A stretch of 64,000 nt of DNA, from the NCBI GenBank assembly GCA_018524725.1, contig JAEUWP010000141.1, positions 62,001-126,000 on the forward strand, written 5' to 3'. The first letter of the stretch is position 1, and each line of letters opens with the position of its first letter. The notes below the pieces were generated by a model. That model was not told the DNA's origin. It was given only the letters and a program-made list of their open reading frames with translations, and made no database searches. Position numbers and translations under genes: made by a program. Of the stretch, positions 25,217-38,222 are shown one piece after another. The DNA comes from Podaxis mareebaensis (taxonomy: Eukaryota > Basidiomycota > Agaricomycetes > Agaricales > Agaricaceae).

Positions 25217-28200
25217 ATGGCGATTCCCAATGGCAATGCCGCTCCTACCCACATCGCTACGCGTCCCCTCATCATTACCAAAGGTCAAACTAGAGTACGT
25301 CGCCGTGTTCAATTCAGTCTGCTGTGTTATTCAAATTTTGCAAAGGTTTCTATCCCTGTCTCCACGAAGCCCGACGAATGGATCGCCGCAGAAGTTCTGC
25401 GAGACGATTTCCTTCACGCGCAATCGCAAGGCGCATTCGATGCCACAGTCCAGATAGAAAATGAGTCTGAGGCCACCATAGAACTGGCCGCCAAATTCCT
25501 CGCACACGTTGCATCTAACATCGATAACGACTCGCAATCCACCGAAGCACGGGTCCAACTACTCCTTAACGTGCTTAAACACTTTACGTCAGCGTTCCTC
25601 GCTACTAAGGATATTCACTCGCTTTCCGCGGCCTATGCAGCCGACACTCGTAAGGTCGTTCTCTCAGCCTATTTCCGTGCTGTTGCGGCTCTGGAGAACA
25701 AGAATATCGCTTCCATTCCTCGCCAACCAGAATCAGCGCTTTTGAATGCTGCCGTTTCTGGCAAGGCTTCGATCTTCGCCCTTTTTGGAGGCCAAGGAAC
25801 AAACGAGGTCTACTTCGATGAATTGCAGACCCTTTACGATATCTATCAGCCATATGTCGCCCCATTCTTGAAGACTATCGTCGATGATCTTATCGAACTT
25901 GCAGAAGAGGAAACCGAGAGCTCTTACTTCACGTATGGATTGGATGTCACCTCGTGGTTGTCAGGTGCTGTCGAGCGTCCCTCTATTGCTTATCTCGCAT
26001 CGGTCCCCATTTCCTTGCCACTCATCGGACTGACGCAACTCGTTCAATATCTTGTCGTGTGCCGTGTCGCCAATCTCACTCCTGGTCAACTCCGTGACCG
26101 TATAGCCGGTGCCACTGGTCACTCACAGGGCATCGTCTCTGCAGTCGTTGTCAGTACATCAGAAACTTTCGATGATCTCGTCGAAAACTCCCGCAAGGCC
26201 CTCCGCTGGCTTTTCTACTGCGGCCTTCGTGGTCAGCAAGCATTCCCTCCCGTCGCCGTCGAGCCCAGCCTCGTCCAAGACACTTTGGACGGTGGTGAGG
26301 GCACTCCTTCTCCCATGTTGTCAGTCGCGGGCCTCTCCCTCAAGGAACTCGAGGGTCACATCAAAAAGACAAACTCTCATCTCCCCGCCAACTCTCAGCT
26401 TGCCGTTTCCTTAAACAATGGACCGCGTGCTTTTGTTGTCACTGGTCCGGCTCGAGCTCTACACGGTCTCGTCACCAACTTGAGGAAGGTTAGAGCTCCT
26501 AGTGGTTCCGACCAGAGCAAGATTCCTTTCTCTCAACGCAAGCCCGTCTTCTCCGTCCGTTTTTTGGTCGTGGGCGTTCCCTACCACAGTGATTACCTCC
26601 GCGGCGTGACCGATACTGTTGTTGATGAAGATTTGGAAGAGGAACTATGGGAGCCGTCCGATTTGAAGATTCCCGTGTTCAACACGGAGACTGGTGCGCT
26701 AATTAATCGCGAGACGCGCTTCAGGGTTGTGTTGATGAATTTGACTTTTTAGGTGCTGATATGCGAGACTTTAAGGGTTCTATTACGCGTTCCTTGTGCG
26801 AGCAAATCTTCACGGCTCCAATTCACTGGACCAAAGCGACTGATTTCCCTGAGACTGCTACCCATGCGATCGATTTCGGTCCTGGTGGCCTGAGCGGAAT
26901 TGGTCCTCTTACAGCGAGGAATTTTGATGGACGTGGTGTTCGCGTGATTGTTGTTGGTGACAAAGGGAAGGGTGATGCTGAGTTGTACGATTCATTGAAT
27001 GTCAAGTGTGAGGATTGGTGGAACAAGAAGTTTGCGCCTGGTTTGGTTCGCACCAGGTGCGTAATTTATTCTTTATTGGTCCTCAATGCTAATGTTCATC
27101 TAGCGATGGCACTATTCACCTCGACACGCCCATGTCCCGTTTGTTGGGCAAGGCTCCGATCATGGTCGCCGGTATGACCCCAACCACTGTTAAGGCTGGC
27201 TTCGTCAGTGCGGTCCTCGACGCTGGGTACCACGTCGAGTTGGCTGGCGGAGGTCACTACAACCCCAGTGCCCTTCGTACTAAGGTCGCCGAGATCCAAT
27301 CAAAGATTCCCGCTGGTGTCGGTCTCACCCTCAACTCCCTTTACATCAACCCCCGCCAGTTCACTTTCCAGCTTCCCCTGTGGCAAGAGATGCGCAGGGA
27401 AGGTGTCCCTATCGAAGGTTTCTGCGTTGCTGCTGGAATTCCCACCACTGAGAAGGCTGTCGAGATCATCGATGGTTTGAAGGCTGCCAGCATCAAGCAC
27501 GTCGCGTTCAAGCCTGGTTCCGTTGACGGTATCCGTCAGGTCGTCAACATCGCTGCTGCCAACCCCGACTTCCCCATCATCCTTCAGTGGACCGGTGGTC
27601 GGGCTGGTGGTCATCACTCCTTCGAAGATTTCCATCAACCTATCCTTGTCACCTATCGTTCCATCCGCCAACACCCTAACATCGTCCTCGTCGCGGGCTC
27701 CGGCTTCGGTTCTGCTGATGATGTCTGGCCCTACTTGACTGGAGAGTGGTCCGTTGAACGCTTCGGTATTCAGCCCATGCCCTTCGACGGTTTCTTGTTT
27801 GCCAGCCGTGTCATGGTTGCGAAGGAGGCGCATACCTCGCCCTCTGTCAAGGATTTGATTGTTGGTGCTCCTGGTGTTGGAGATGAGCAGTGGGAGGGCA
27901 CGTACGATAAACCCACTGGTGGTATTTTGACTGTTCGTTCTGAGCTTGGTGAGCCTATCCACAAGGTTGCCACTCGCGGTGTGAAGTTGTGGAAGGAGTT
28001 CGACGATACCGTTTTCAAACTGCCCAAGGAGAAACGTGCTGCATGGTTAGCCGAGCGTCGTGATGAGGTTATCCAGAAGTTGAATAAGGACTTTGCTAAG
28101 CCCTGGTTTGGATGGAAGAAGGATGGGAGCGTTGCGAAGGAGTTGGGTGACATGACTTACGAGGAGACTGTCTTGCGTATGGTTAAGTTGATGTTTGTTG

Positions 28201-31200
28201 CTCACGAGAAGCGTTGGATCGATAAGTCCCTCCGCAACTTGACTGGCGACTGGCTGAGACGCGTTGAGGAGCGATTCGCTGGCGTCAATGGCACTGGCAA
28301 CAAACCCTCTCTTCTCCAGTCCTACAGCTCCCTCGATGATCCTCTGCCCTTCGTCGAGACGTTCTTCCAAGCGTATCCCCTCGCAACCGAGCAATTGCTT
28401 GCCGCTGAGGATGCGGCGTACTTCCTTGCTATTTCGCAGAGGCCTGGCCAGAAGCCTGCTCCCTTCATTCCGGTTCTGGACGCGTCGTTCGAAGTCTGGT
28501 TCAAGAAGGTAAGATATACATATTTCGTAATCACATGCATCAGGCTGAATTTCAATTTCCATTATCACAGGACTCTCTCTGGGCTGCCGAGGATATTGAG
28601 GCCGTTTTTGATCAAGATCCTCAACGTGTTTGCATCCTTCAGGGCCCTGTCGCCGCTAAGTGGTCGTCCGTTAAGGACGAGCCAATCAAAGACCTACTCG
28701 GCAACATCAATTCTTCCCTCATCTCCAAGCTCCTCGAGTGGAGGTATTCCGGTGACGAATCCGCCATCCCCACTGTCGATTATTTGGCCGATAAGCCCAC
28801 CACTCCTACTTCTCTTCCTGGTGTCACTCGCACCCAAAGGACCAATGACGTTGTCTACCAAATCGGATCTTCGCTCCCTTGCCCTAAAGCATGGCTTGAG
28901 ACTCTTGGTGGTTCCGAGTTGAACTGGCTCCATGCTTTCGTCACCTCAAAGACCATCGTTCAAGGCACGTCTTACATCGATAATCCCATCCGTCGTCTTC
29001 TTGCCCCTCGTTCTGGTCAGCGCGTTGTCGTTGGTTATGAGGATTCTTCTCCTATTTCCGTCACTGTCTACGGCGCCGCCCGCTCCTATGGCACTCATAT
29101 CCCTGGATTCAAGTCGATCGAGATTAAGTACAACCACAGCTCGCAGCTCATCGACGTCACCATCTTCGAGGAGCGTCGTGAAGTTTCTGTTCCTCTCAGC
29201 CTCCAGTTCCAGTACAAGCCTTCGCAAGGGTACATGCCCATCCACGAAATTGCTACTGGTCGCAACGAGCGTATCAAGCAGTTCTACTGGAAGCTGTGGT
29301 ACGGTGATGACCAGACCTTACCTAACATCGATATCAAGGAGAAGTTCGTTGGTCCGGAGGTCACTATCACTGCAGAGGAAGTCGAGGAGTTCTGCGCTGT
29401 TGTTGGAAACCAGGGAGAGTCGTTCAAGACCGTGAGGAACATTACCCCACAAGCACCTATGGACTTCGCTATCGTCACTGGATGGCAGGTACGTTGTACT
29501 CGAATTATCTATTTGAGTCTCGTCTGATGAATTTCTAGGCTATCATGAAATCTATCTTCCCTGCCAACATTGACGGAGACTTGCTCAAACTTGTCCACCT
29601 CTCTAATGGCTTCCGCATGGTTGAAGGTGCCACTCCTCTCAAGGTCGGTGACGTCTGCAAGTCTGAAGCTCGCATCGTCTCCGTCGTCAACGCTCCCGAA
29701 GGCAAGATCGTCAAGGTGAAGGGTTATGTCTACCGTGGCGGTCAACGCGTCATTGAAGTCGTCTCCTCCTTCCTTTATCGTGGCCGCTTTATCGACTATG
29801 AGAACACCTTCGAGACCACCGAGGAGCCCGATTATCTCGTTCCTCTTGAAACCGATGCCGATGTTGGTGTTCTCCAGTCCAAGGATTGGTTCGAATGGGA
29901 GAACGAGTCGACTCCTTTGCTCGCTGGCACTGCCCTTATCTTCCGTATTCAGTCTTCTGTTTCCTTCAAGGACCGTGGTGTCTTCCGCAATGTTTCCGTC
30001 ACTGGTGATATCTTTGTCCGCAATCAGCTGAAAGTACTTGTCAAGGTTGGAAACGTCGAGTTCCAGCAAGACGACTGCCAAGGTAACCCAGTCCTCTCCT
30101 ACCTTCAACGTCACGGCACCCCGCAAGGCCTTGCCACTCCTCTCGCCAATGAGGGCTACACCCTCAAGAACGTCGAGGGCTCAAGTATCTTCAACGCTCC
30201 TCTCACCAACGAACCTTACTCCAAGATTTCCGGCGACTTTAACCCCATTCATGTGAACCCCTACTTCTCCGACTACGCCTCTCTTCCTACTACCATCACT
30301 CACGGCATGTGGTCGAGTGCTGCCACTCGCCGCTACGTTGAGAATGTTGTCGCTCAAGGTCATCCTGACCGTGTCCTCGCATATAACGTCTCATTCGTCG
30401 GTATGGTTCTCCCTGGTGACGAATTGAGCGTCAAGCTCAAGCACATCGGCATGCGTGACGGCAATATCGTTGTCAGCATCGAAACCACTAACTCTCGAGG
30501 CGAGAAGGTCCTCGCTGGGTCTGCTGAGGTCAAGCAACCCACTACCGTCTACGTCTTCACTGGCCAGGGCTCTCAAGAACCTGGTATGGGTATGGACCTC
30601 TACAACTCCTCTCCTGCCGCTCGTGCTGTTTGGGATGGTGCAGATGCTCACTTGCTTGCCACCTATGGCTTCTCTATCATTGAAATCGTCAGGGACAACC
30701 CTAAGGAGAAGACTATCTACTTTGGTGGTATCAAGGGTCAAGCTATTCGTCAACGCTACATGGATATGACCTATGATACTCTCGACAAGGACGGCAATGT
30801 TAAGACTCTTCCCCTCTTCGCCGATATCGACAATCGTACTCCCCGCTACACTTTCAGCCATCCTAACGGTCTCCTATTCGCTACCCAATTCGCTCAAATC
30901 GCTCTCGTTGTCACCGAAAAGGCCGCTTTCGAAGATATGCGTGCTAAGGGTTTCGTCCAGAAGGACTGTGCTTTCGCTGGTCACTCTCTGGGTGAATACT
31001 CCGCTCTCGCTTCCATCGCTGATGTCCTTCATATTTCTGCTCTCGTCGACGTCGTCTTCTACCGTGGCATCACCATGCAGCGCGCTGTTGAGCGTGATTC
31101 TGAAAACCGTTCGAACTATGCTATGTGTGCAGTGAACCCCTCTCGCATTTCGAAGACCTTCAGCGACGCAGCTTTGCGAGAAGTCGTTGACATGATTGCA

Positions 31201-34200
31201 CTTAAGACTGGTTCGCTTCTTGAAATTGTCAACTTCAACGTCGAGGTACATTTTATTTCGCGAAATGTTTGAGCGGATCTGATGATTGTTTCCAGGGCCA
31301 ACAATACGTCTGCGCTGGAGAACTTGTTGCACTTCAGACCATGACTAACGTCTTGAACTATTTGAAGGTTAAGAAGATCGACGTTGCTAAGGTTTGTGTT
31401 ATCCGGTCCATGTTGATGAACGGAGACTTACCTTTCCAAATAGTTGACTGAGACATATTCTATTGAGAAGGTCAAGGAGATGTTGGGTGATATCATCGCT
31501 GAGTGCCACCAGCGCGCTCTTGATCAGCAGAAAGCTCAAGGGTACATCATCCTCGAGCGTGGCTTTGCTACCATCCCCCTTCCTGGTATTGACGTACCAT
31601 TCCACTCTCGCTATCTCTGGGCAGGTGTCTTGCCATTCCGAGCTTGTGAGTTCTCAAGATGGTTGGTTGCAGAACTTCATGCTGATTCGCCGTCTAGACC
31701 TTTCCAAGAAGATTAACCCCGCTCACCTTAACCCCGACATGCTCGTTGGCAAATACATTCCTAACCTCATCGCCAAACCCTTTGAGGTCTCTCGTGAATA
31801 CGCCCAGGTTATCTATGACCAGACTTCATCGCCTCGCCTCGACAAGGTCCTCAAGAAGTGGGAAGAGGATGACTGGGAGAACCCTGAGAATCGTCAGAAA
31901 CTCGCGTATATTATCCTCGTCGAGCTTCTCGCATACCAATTCGCCTCCCCTGTCCGATGGATCCAAACCCAGGACCTTCTCTTCACCCAGTTCAACTTCG
32001 AGCGTCTCATTGAGTTGGGCCCCTCTCCCACTCTCACTGGCATGGCCACTCGCACGTTGAAGGCCAAATATGAATCCTCCGATGACTCTGTATCTTGCAC
32101 TCGCGTCATCCTTTGCCATGCGAAGAACACCAAGGAGGTATACTACCAGTATGAAGATGAGCCTGAGGCTCCTCCTGCTGAAGCTGCTCCTGCTGAGGCC
32201 GCTCCTGCTGCCCCCGCCACCCCTGCCCCTGTTGCCGCCCCCACCCCCGTCGCCGCTTCTGCTGGTCCTGTTGCTAGCATTGAAGATGTTCCCATCAAGG
32301 CCATCGACATTCTCACTGTCATCGTTGCACAGAAGTTGAAGAAGCGCGTCGACGAAGTTCCCCTCTCTAAATCTATCAAGGATCTCGTGGGTGGTAAATC
32401 TACCCTCCAGAATGAAATTCTCGGTGACTTGCAGCAAGAGTTCTCCTCTGCTCCTGAGAAGGGAGAGGAGCTTCCTCTTGAAGAACTTGGCTCTGCTTTG
32501 GGCAGTGGTTTCAGCGGTACACTTGGCAAGTATAGCACTGGTCTCGTCGCTCGTCTCGTCGGAGGCAAGATGCCCGGTGGTTTCAACGCGTCGTCTATTC
32601 GCTCTTACCTCAACAAGACCTGGGGTCTCGGTCCTTCGCGTGCTGATGGAGTCCTTCTCCTCGCCACTACCCTCGAACCTGCTAAACGTCTCGCCTCTGA
32701 GGCTGAAGCTAAGGCTTGGCTTGACGGTGTCGTCCAGACTTACGCTCAACGTTCTGGCATCTCTCTCTCTGCCCCTGGTGCCGCTGCTGGTGGTGCTGGT
32801 GGTGCTGGTGGTGCTACTATTAACAGCGAGGAATTCCTCAAGTTCCAGGCCGACCAGGACAAGTTCGTTCAGCAGCACATTGAGCTTTACATGCGCTACC
32901 TTAAGAAGGATTCTCGTGCTGGAGAAATTGCCTACGATCGCGAGAAAGCCAACAGCACTGCTCTACAGTCGAGGCTTGATAGCATCACTCGTGAGCACGG
33001 TGACTCTTACCTCGACGGCATTCAACCGCGCTTCGACCCCTTGAAGGCCCGTCATTTCGATTCGTCGTGGAACTGGGTTCGTCAAGACGCTCTTCTCATG
33101 TACTACGATATCATCTTCGGCCGCCTCACCACCGTCGATCGTGACATCACTGCTCGTTGCATCGCTCTTCTCAACCGTGCCGATCCCGACATGCTCCAAT
33201 ACATGGAGTATCACATCAACAAGCTCGACTCTTCGAAGGGAGATACCTACAAGCTTGCAAAGGAGTTCGGTCAGCAGCTGATTGCCAACACTCGTGAGGT
33301 TCTTGGCAAGCCTCCCGTTTACAAAGATGGTGAGTATTCGTTTGACAAGGAATGAAATGAGCGCTGACGGCTTGGCTAGTTACCTTCCCCACTGCTCCTC
33401 ACACCGAGGTCACCGCCAAGGGTGATATTGTCTACTCCGAAGTTGTCCGCGAGAACGTACGCAAACTTGAGGCTTATGTTGAGGAGATGGCAACTGGTGA
33501 TGGTGTCGCCGGATCCGTTAACATCCAGAAGGTGCAAGATGATGTATTGAAGCTCTGGACCGTCGTCAAGTCCCTCCCCGAGATCAGCCAGGACCAGAAG
33601 AACCGCATCAAGTCCTTGTATGAGGGTGTCGTTCGATCTCTTCACAAGGGCCCTGATCCTCGCGCTCGTGTCCAACCTCGCAACCGTCGCCCCTCCTCCC
33701 AATTCCTCCGACCCCAAAATGCGGGTGTCACTTCTGTTTCCGCTGACAACATCCCTCTTCTCCATCTCAAGCGTAAGGTCGGCACCACCTGGGAATACAG
33801 TAGCAATCTCACCGGCGTTTACCTCGACATTCTTCACGAAATTGCTACCTCTGGAACCACCTTCGAGGGCAAGAATGCTCTTTGCACTGGTGTTGGCAAA
33901 GGCTCTATTGGAGTTGAAGTCGTCAAAGGACTGCTCTCTGGTGGCGCTCACGTCGTCATCACTACTTCCAGCTACAACCGCAAGACTGTCGAATACTACC
34001 AGTCTATCTTCCAAACCTTCGGCAGTCGTGGATCCGCTCTTACTGTTGTTCCCTTCAATCAAGCTTCGAAGCAAGACGTCGAGGCCCTCATCGACTACAT
34101 CTACAACAACCTCAACATGGATCTCGACTATATCCTTCCTTTTGCTGGTATTCCTGAGAATGGTCGTGAAATCGATGGCCTTGATGATCGTTCTGAGCTT

Positions 34201-37200
34201 GCGCATCGTATGATGTTGGTCAATCTCCTTCGCATCCTCGGCTGCGTCAAGAACAAGAAGGCCAGCAGACGCATTGTTACCCGTCCCACCCAAGTCATCC
34301 TTCCCTTGTCTCCCAACCACGGTCTCTTTGGCAATGACGGTCTCTACTCCGAGTCCAAGATTTCTCTAGAGACTCTTTTCCAGAGGTGGGCTTCCGAAAG
34401 CTGGGGCGAGTACTTGTGTTTGGCCGGTGCAGTCATTGGGTAGGTCATCGCTCATCTCGTATTACTGAAACTGACATCCTTTGCAGATGGACTCGTGGCA
34501 CTGGCCTTATGGCCCCCACCAACATCGTCGCTCATGAACTTGAGGGTTACGGAGTCAGGACCTTCTCTGCCAAGGAGATGGCATTCAACATCCTCGGTTT
34601 GATGCACCCGTTGCTCTTTAGCATTACTCAAGTTGAGCCGATTTGGGCTGATCTCAACGGTGGAATGGATCGCCTTCCCGACCTCGCCGATATCACTGCT
34701 CGCATTCGCACTAATTTGCACAAGAAGGCAGATCTCCGTCGTGCCATTGCCAAGGATAACGCCGCCGACTTCAAGGTCATCAATGGCGTGGAAGCTGAGC
34801 GTACACTCCAAACTGTCGACGTCCTTCCTCGTGCCAACTTCCGCTTCGAGTTCCCCAAGCTCGAGTCCGTCGAGTCACTCTCCGACGTGGCCCAGTTGCG
34901 TGGCCTTATTGACCTTGAGAAAGTTGTGGTTGTCACTGGCTTCGCTGAGGTTGGTCCCTGGGGTAGTTCTCGTACTCGATGGGAGATGGAGGCCCGTGGT
35001 GAACTAACTATCGAGGGTTGCATTGAGATGGCTTGGATGATGGGTTACATCAAACACTTCGACGGACGTCTCAAGGACGGCTCACTCTATGTTGGTTGGG
35101 TTGATAGCAAGAGTGGTGAGCCCGTCGATGATAAGGATGTCAAGGGACGTTATGAGAAGGATATCCTTGCACACGCTGGTGTTCGTCTCATTGGTGCGTT
35201 CTTTTTCTCCTGTTGCTATCCATATCTAACAATCCTTTGTAGAACCCGAGTTGTTCCGTGGTTATGATCCCAACAAGAAAGTCTTCAACCAGGAGATTGA
35301 GCTCATTCACGACCTTGAACCCATCGAGGTCACCGAGGCCGAGGCTCAGAAATTCAAACTTCAACATGGCGAGAAGTGCGACATCTGGGCTGGAGAAGAT
35401 GGACAGTGGTTTGCCAAGCTCAAGAAAGGCGCTTGCGTTTTCGTTCCCAAGGCCTTCAAGTTCAGCCGCACTGTTGCTGGACAGATCCCCACTGGCTGGC
35501 ATGCTGGACGTTATGGTATCCCTGAAGATATTATTGCTCAGACCGACCGTGGCACTCTCTGGGCCCTTGTCTGCACTGCCGAGGCTCTCAATAACTCTGG
35601 CATCACCGATCCATACGAGCTCTACAAGTATATGCACCCGTCCGAAGTTGGTACCTCTCTCGGATCCGGCATGGGCGGTGTTACCAGTATGGCCAAGATG
35701 TTCAAGGATCGCCGCGACGAGCGAGAGGTCCAGAACGACATTTTGCAGGAGACGTGCGTACACTCGTTATCCGACCCTGTTGACGTGACTGACTATCTTA
35801 ACCAGTTTCATCAATACTACTGCTGGTTGGATTAACTTGCTGTTGATGTCCTCAAGCGGTCCTGTGAAGATTCCTGTTGGTGCTTGGTGAGTTAAACGCC
35901 GTTGTGCCCTAGAACTTTCGCTTATATGCCCACAGCGCCACTGCTCTTCAATCTCTTGAAATTGCTTGCGATACTATTCTTTCGGGCAAGGCTAAAGTCA
36001 TGATTGCTGGAGGCTTCGACGACATCAGTGAAGAGGGCTCGTACGAGTTCGCAAACATGAAAGCTACTAGCAACGCGGAGACCGAATTTGCCATGGGTCG
36101 TGAACCTACCGAAATGTCTCGTCCCGCCACCACCTCTCGTGCCGGTTTCATGGAAGCTCAAGGCACTGGTGTTCACATCGTTATGAGTGCCAAGACTGCT
36201 CTCGAAATTGGAGCACCTATTCGTGGTATTCTCGCCTTCACATCCACCTCTACGTAAGTTCCCCCACTACTTCTATGCCTTGCGACGCTCACTCCATATT
36301 AGCGATAAGGCTGGACGCTCCGTTCCTGCTCCTGGAAAGGGTGCCTTGACCGTTGCTCGCGAAGTTCCCTCCAAACACCCTCTGCCAATCCTTGACGTTG
36401 CATACCGCTCTCGCCAGTTGGCCTTCCGTCGCTCTCAGATCTCCCAATGGTTGGCTCATGAGCACTCCGAGCTCCAAGAAGAGGTCTCCTTCCGTAAATC
36501 TCAGGGAGATACTGTTGATGAAGAATATGTCGCGATTCGCGTCGCCAACCTCGAGAAGGAGGCTTCTCGTCAGGAGAAGGATGCGCTTGCGATGTATGGC
36601 ATGCTCGAAGGTTCTGATCCTCGCGTGGCTCCTTTGCGTCGTGCCCTCGCTGTCTGGGGTTTGAATGCCGATGACATTGGTGTTCTTTCCATCCACGGTA
36701 CTAGTACTGGTGCCAATGAAGAGAATGAAACCCGCATTTGGAACGACATCTTCACTACTATCTCTCGCAGCCCTGGTAACGCTGTTCCTATCGTCGCACA
36801 GAAGAGCCTTCTCGGTCACTCTAAGGGTGGGTCTGCCGCCTGGCAGATGGCTGGTCTCTTGCAATATGTCATCACTGGTATTATCCCTGGCAACCGCAAC
36901 AGCGAGTAAGTGATCATTCTCTGAAGTTTAACACTCGAACTGACATCGTCCCACCAGTAATATCGACTCGAACTTCCAAGATCGCCGATTCCTCATGTTC
37001 CCTTCAAAGACCATTCATACTGATGGCATCCGTGCCGGTGTGATGTCCTCTTTCGGTTTCGGTCAAGTCGGCGGAACTGCTCTCGTCGTCAACCCTCGTT
37101 ACCTCTTCGGTGCTCTTGAACCCACGTTCTATGAGCAATACAAGGAACGCAACCACATCCGCGCCCTCCAGTCCTACAAGGCCATGAGTGATATGATGAT

Positions 37201-37901
37201 CAAGAACTCGCTCGTCAAGGTCAAGGATCACCCGCCGTTCACACCTGAGAATGAGAGACAAGTTCTTTTGAACTCGATGGCGCGTGTGACATACGACTCC
37301 AAGACCGGGGAATACTCCTTCAAAGGGAAACTCGCCCAGGAGGCAGATTTGGACCTTGCGAACCTCAAAACAGTCTCAGACGTTGTGACTTCCAACGCTG
37401 TCGCCGAGGGTGGCAACATCATTGGTATTGGCGTTGATCAAGGTCAGCTTCTCTCTCATCGTTTTCCTTGAACAACTTCTCACATGTCTTCGATAGAGCT
37501 CATTTCCGCTGTTCCGTCTCACAACCCTACATTCGTCGCTCGTAATTTCACTGATGCTGAGATCGCCTACTGCCGTGCCCAGCCTTCTCCCGCGTCCTCT
37601 TTCGCAGCTCGCTGGGCTGGAAAGGAAGCTGTCTTCAAATCTCTTGGTGTCAAATCGTCGGGAGCTGCTGCGCCTATGAAAGACATTGAAATCCTCAACA
37701 ATGCTGACGGGGTCCCTTCTGTCCACCTCCACGGCGAGGCCAAACTAAAGGCACAAGAGCGAGGGGTCGTCAAGGTGTTGATTTCGTTGAGTCACTCTGA
37801 GGTCGGTTCCAATTAGTCATTCTACTTTGAAGACTCCTTGCTAACGCGGAACTCACAGACCGTTGCGATTGCATTTGCACAAGCTACCACATCCGCATAA
37901 T
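25217..37901 (+). CDS. fas: fatty acid synthase, fused beta-alpha single chain (type I)
   Basis: Makes palmitoyl/stearoyl-CoA from acetyl- and malonyl-CoA in the cytosol. About 18 exons give roughly 3,900 residues. Domain order: acetyltransferase ([15 protein letters not shown]), enoyl reductase ([21 protein letters not shown] to [12 protein letters not shown]), dehydratase hot-dog region ([24 protein letters not shown]), malonyl/palmitoyl transferase ([14 protein letters not shown]), Ala/Pro linker, acyl carrier domain ([15 protein letters not shown], phosphopantetheine serine in GGKST), ketoreductase ([20 protein letters not shown]), ketosynthase (GMGGV, GACATALQS with catalytic Cys, [27 protein letters not shown]), and C-terminal phosphopantetheinyl transferase ([22 protein letters not shown]). 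In yeast the chain breaks inside the transferase domain. Here that point (near 31880, around [10 protein letters not shown]) lies within one open exon, so the subunits are fused. One carrier domain only. The last exon ends QATTSA before the stop at 37901. Intron 1 (25295-25345) is 51 nt, open and in frame. Confidence 0.95.
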
Positions 37902-38222
37902 CCGTCGTTGTCCATTGCTATACCCGTATCTGTAGAAAACCTTCCGCATTATCTTCGCATTATGATTTACTCATCCCGCTCTATCATGTTTTTTGGTTGT
38001 AATTGGAATGCTGTACTACAATAGTAATCAAATAGATATTCCTCCTCTAGAAACATGTGTGACAGTAAGCAACGAGCAAACACGATCGGTCACACGACAC
38101 GCGGCGGCTACCACTTCGCCATCATTACGCGTGTCACCTATTCCCCCAAGTATTGGCTGTATAAATATATCTCCACCACTCAGCCCAGGACCACTACCTG
38201 ACTCGCTTACACATTTCGACAG
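37902..38222. other. intergenic region with TATA box
   Basis: 321 bp between the synthase stop and the next gene. Nothing coding was seen; it includes a TATA box at 38160. Confidence 0.5.
38160..38166 (+). promoter_or_regulatory. TATA box of the lysine-rich protein gene
   Basis: TATAAAT lies 57 bp upstream of the ATG at 38223. It supports that ATG as the start. Confidence 0.5.

Noticed and set aside
27300..34320. Several long minus-strand open frames (up to 350 codons) opposite the fatty acid synthase gene
   Set aside because: Mirror frames caused by codon bias of a highly expressed gene. The plus-strand protein matches known domains throughout.
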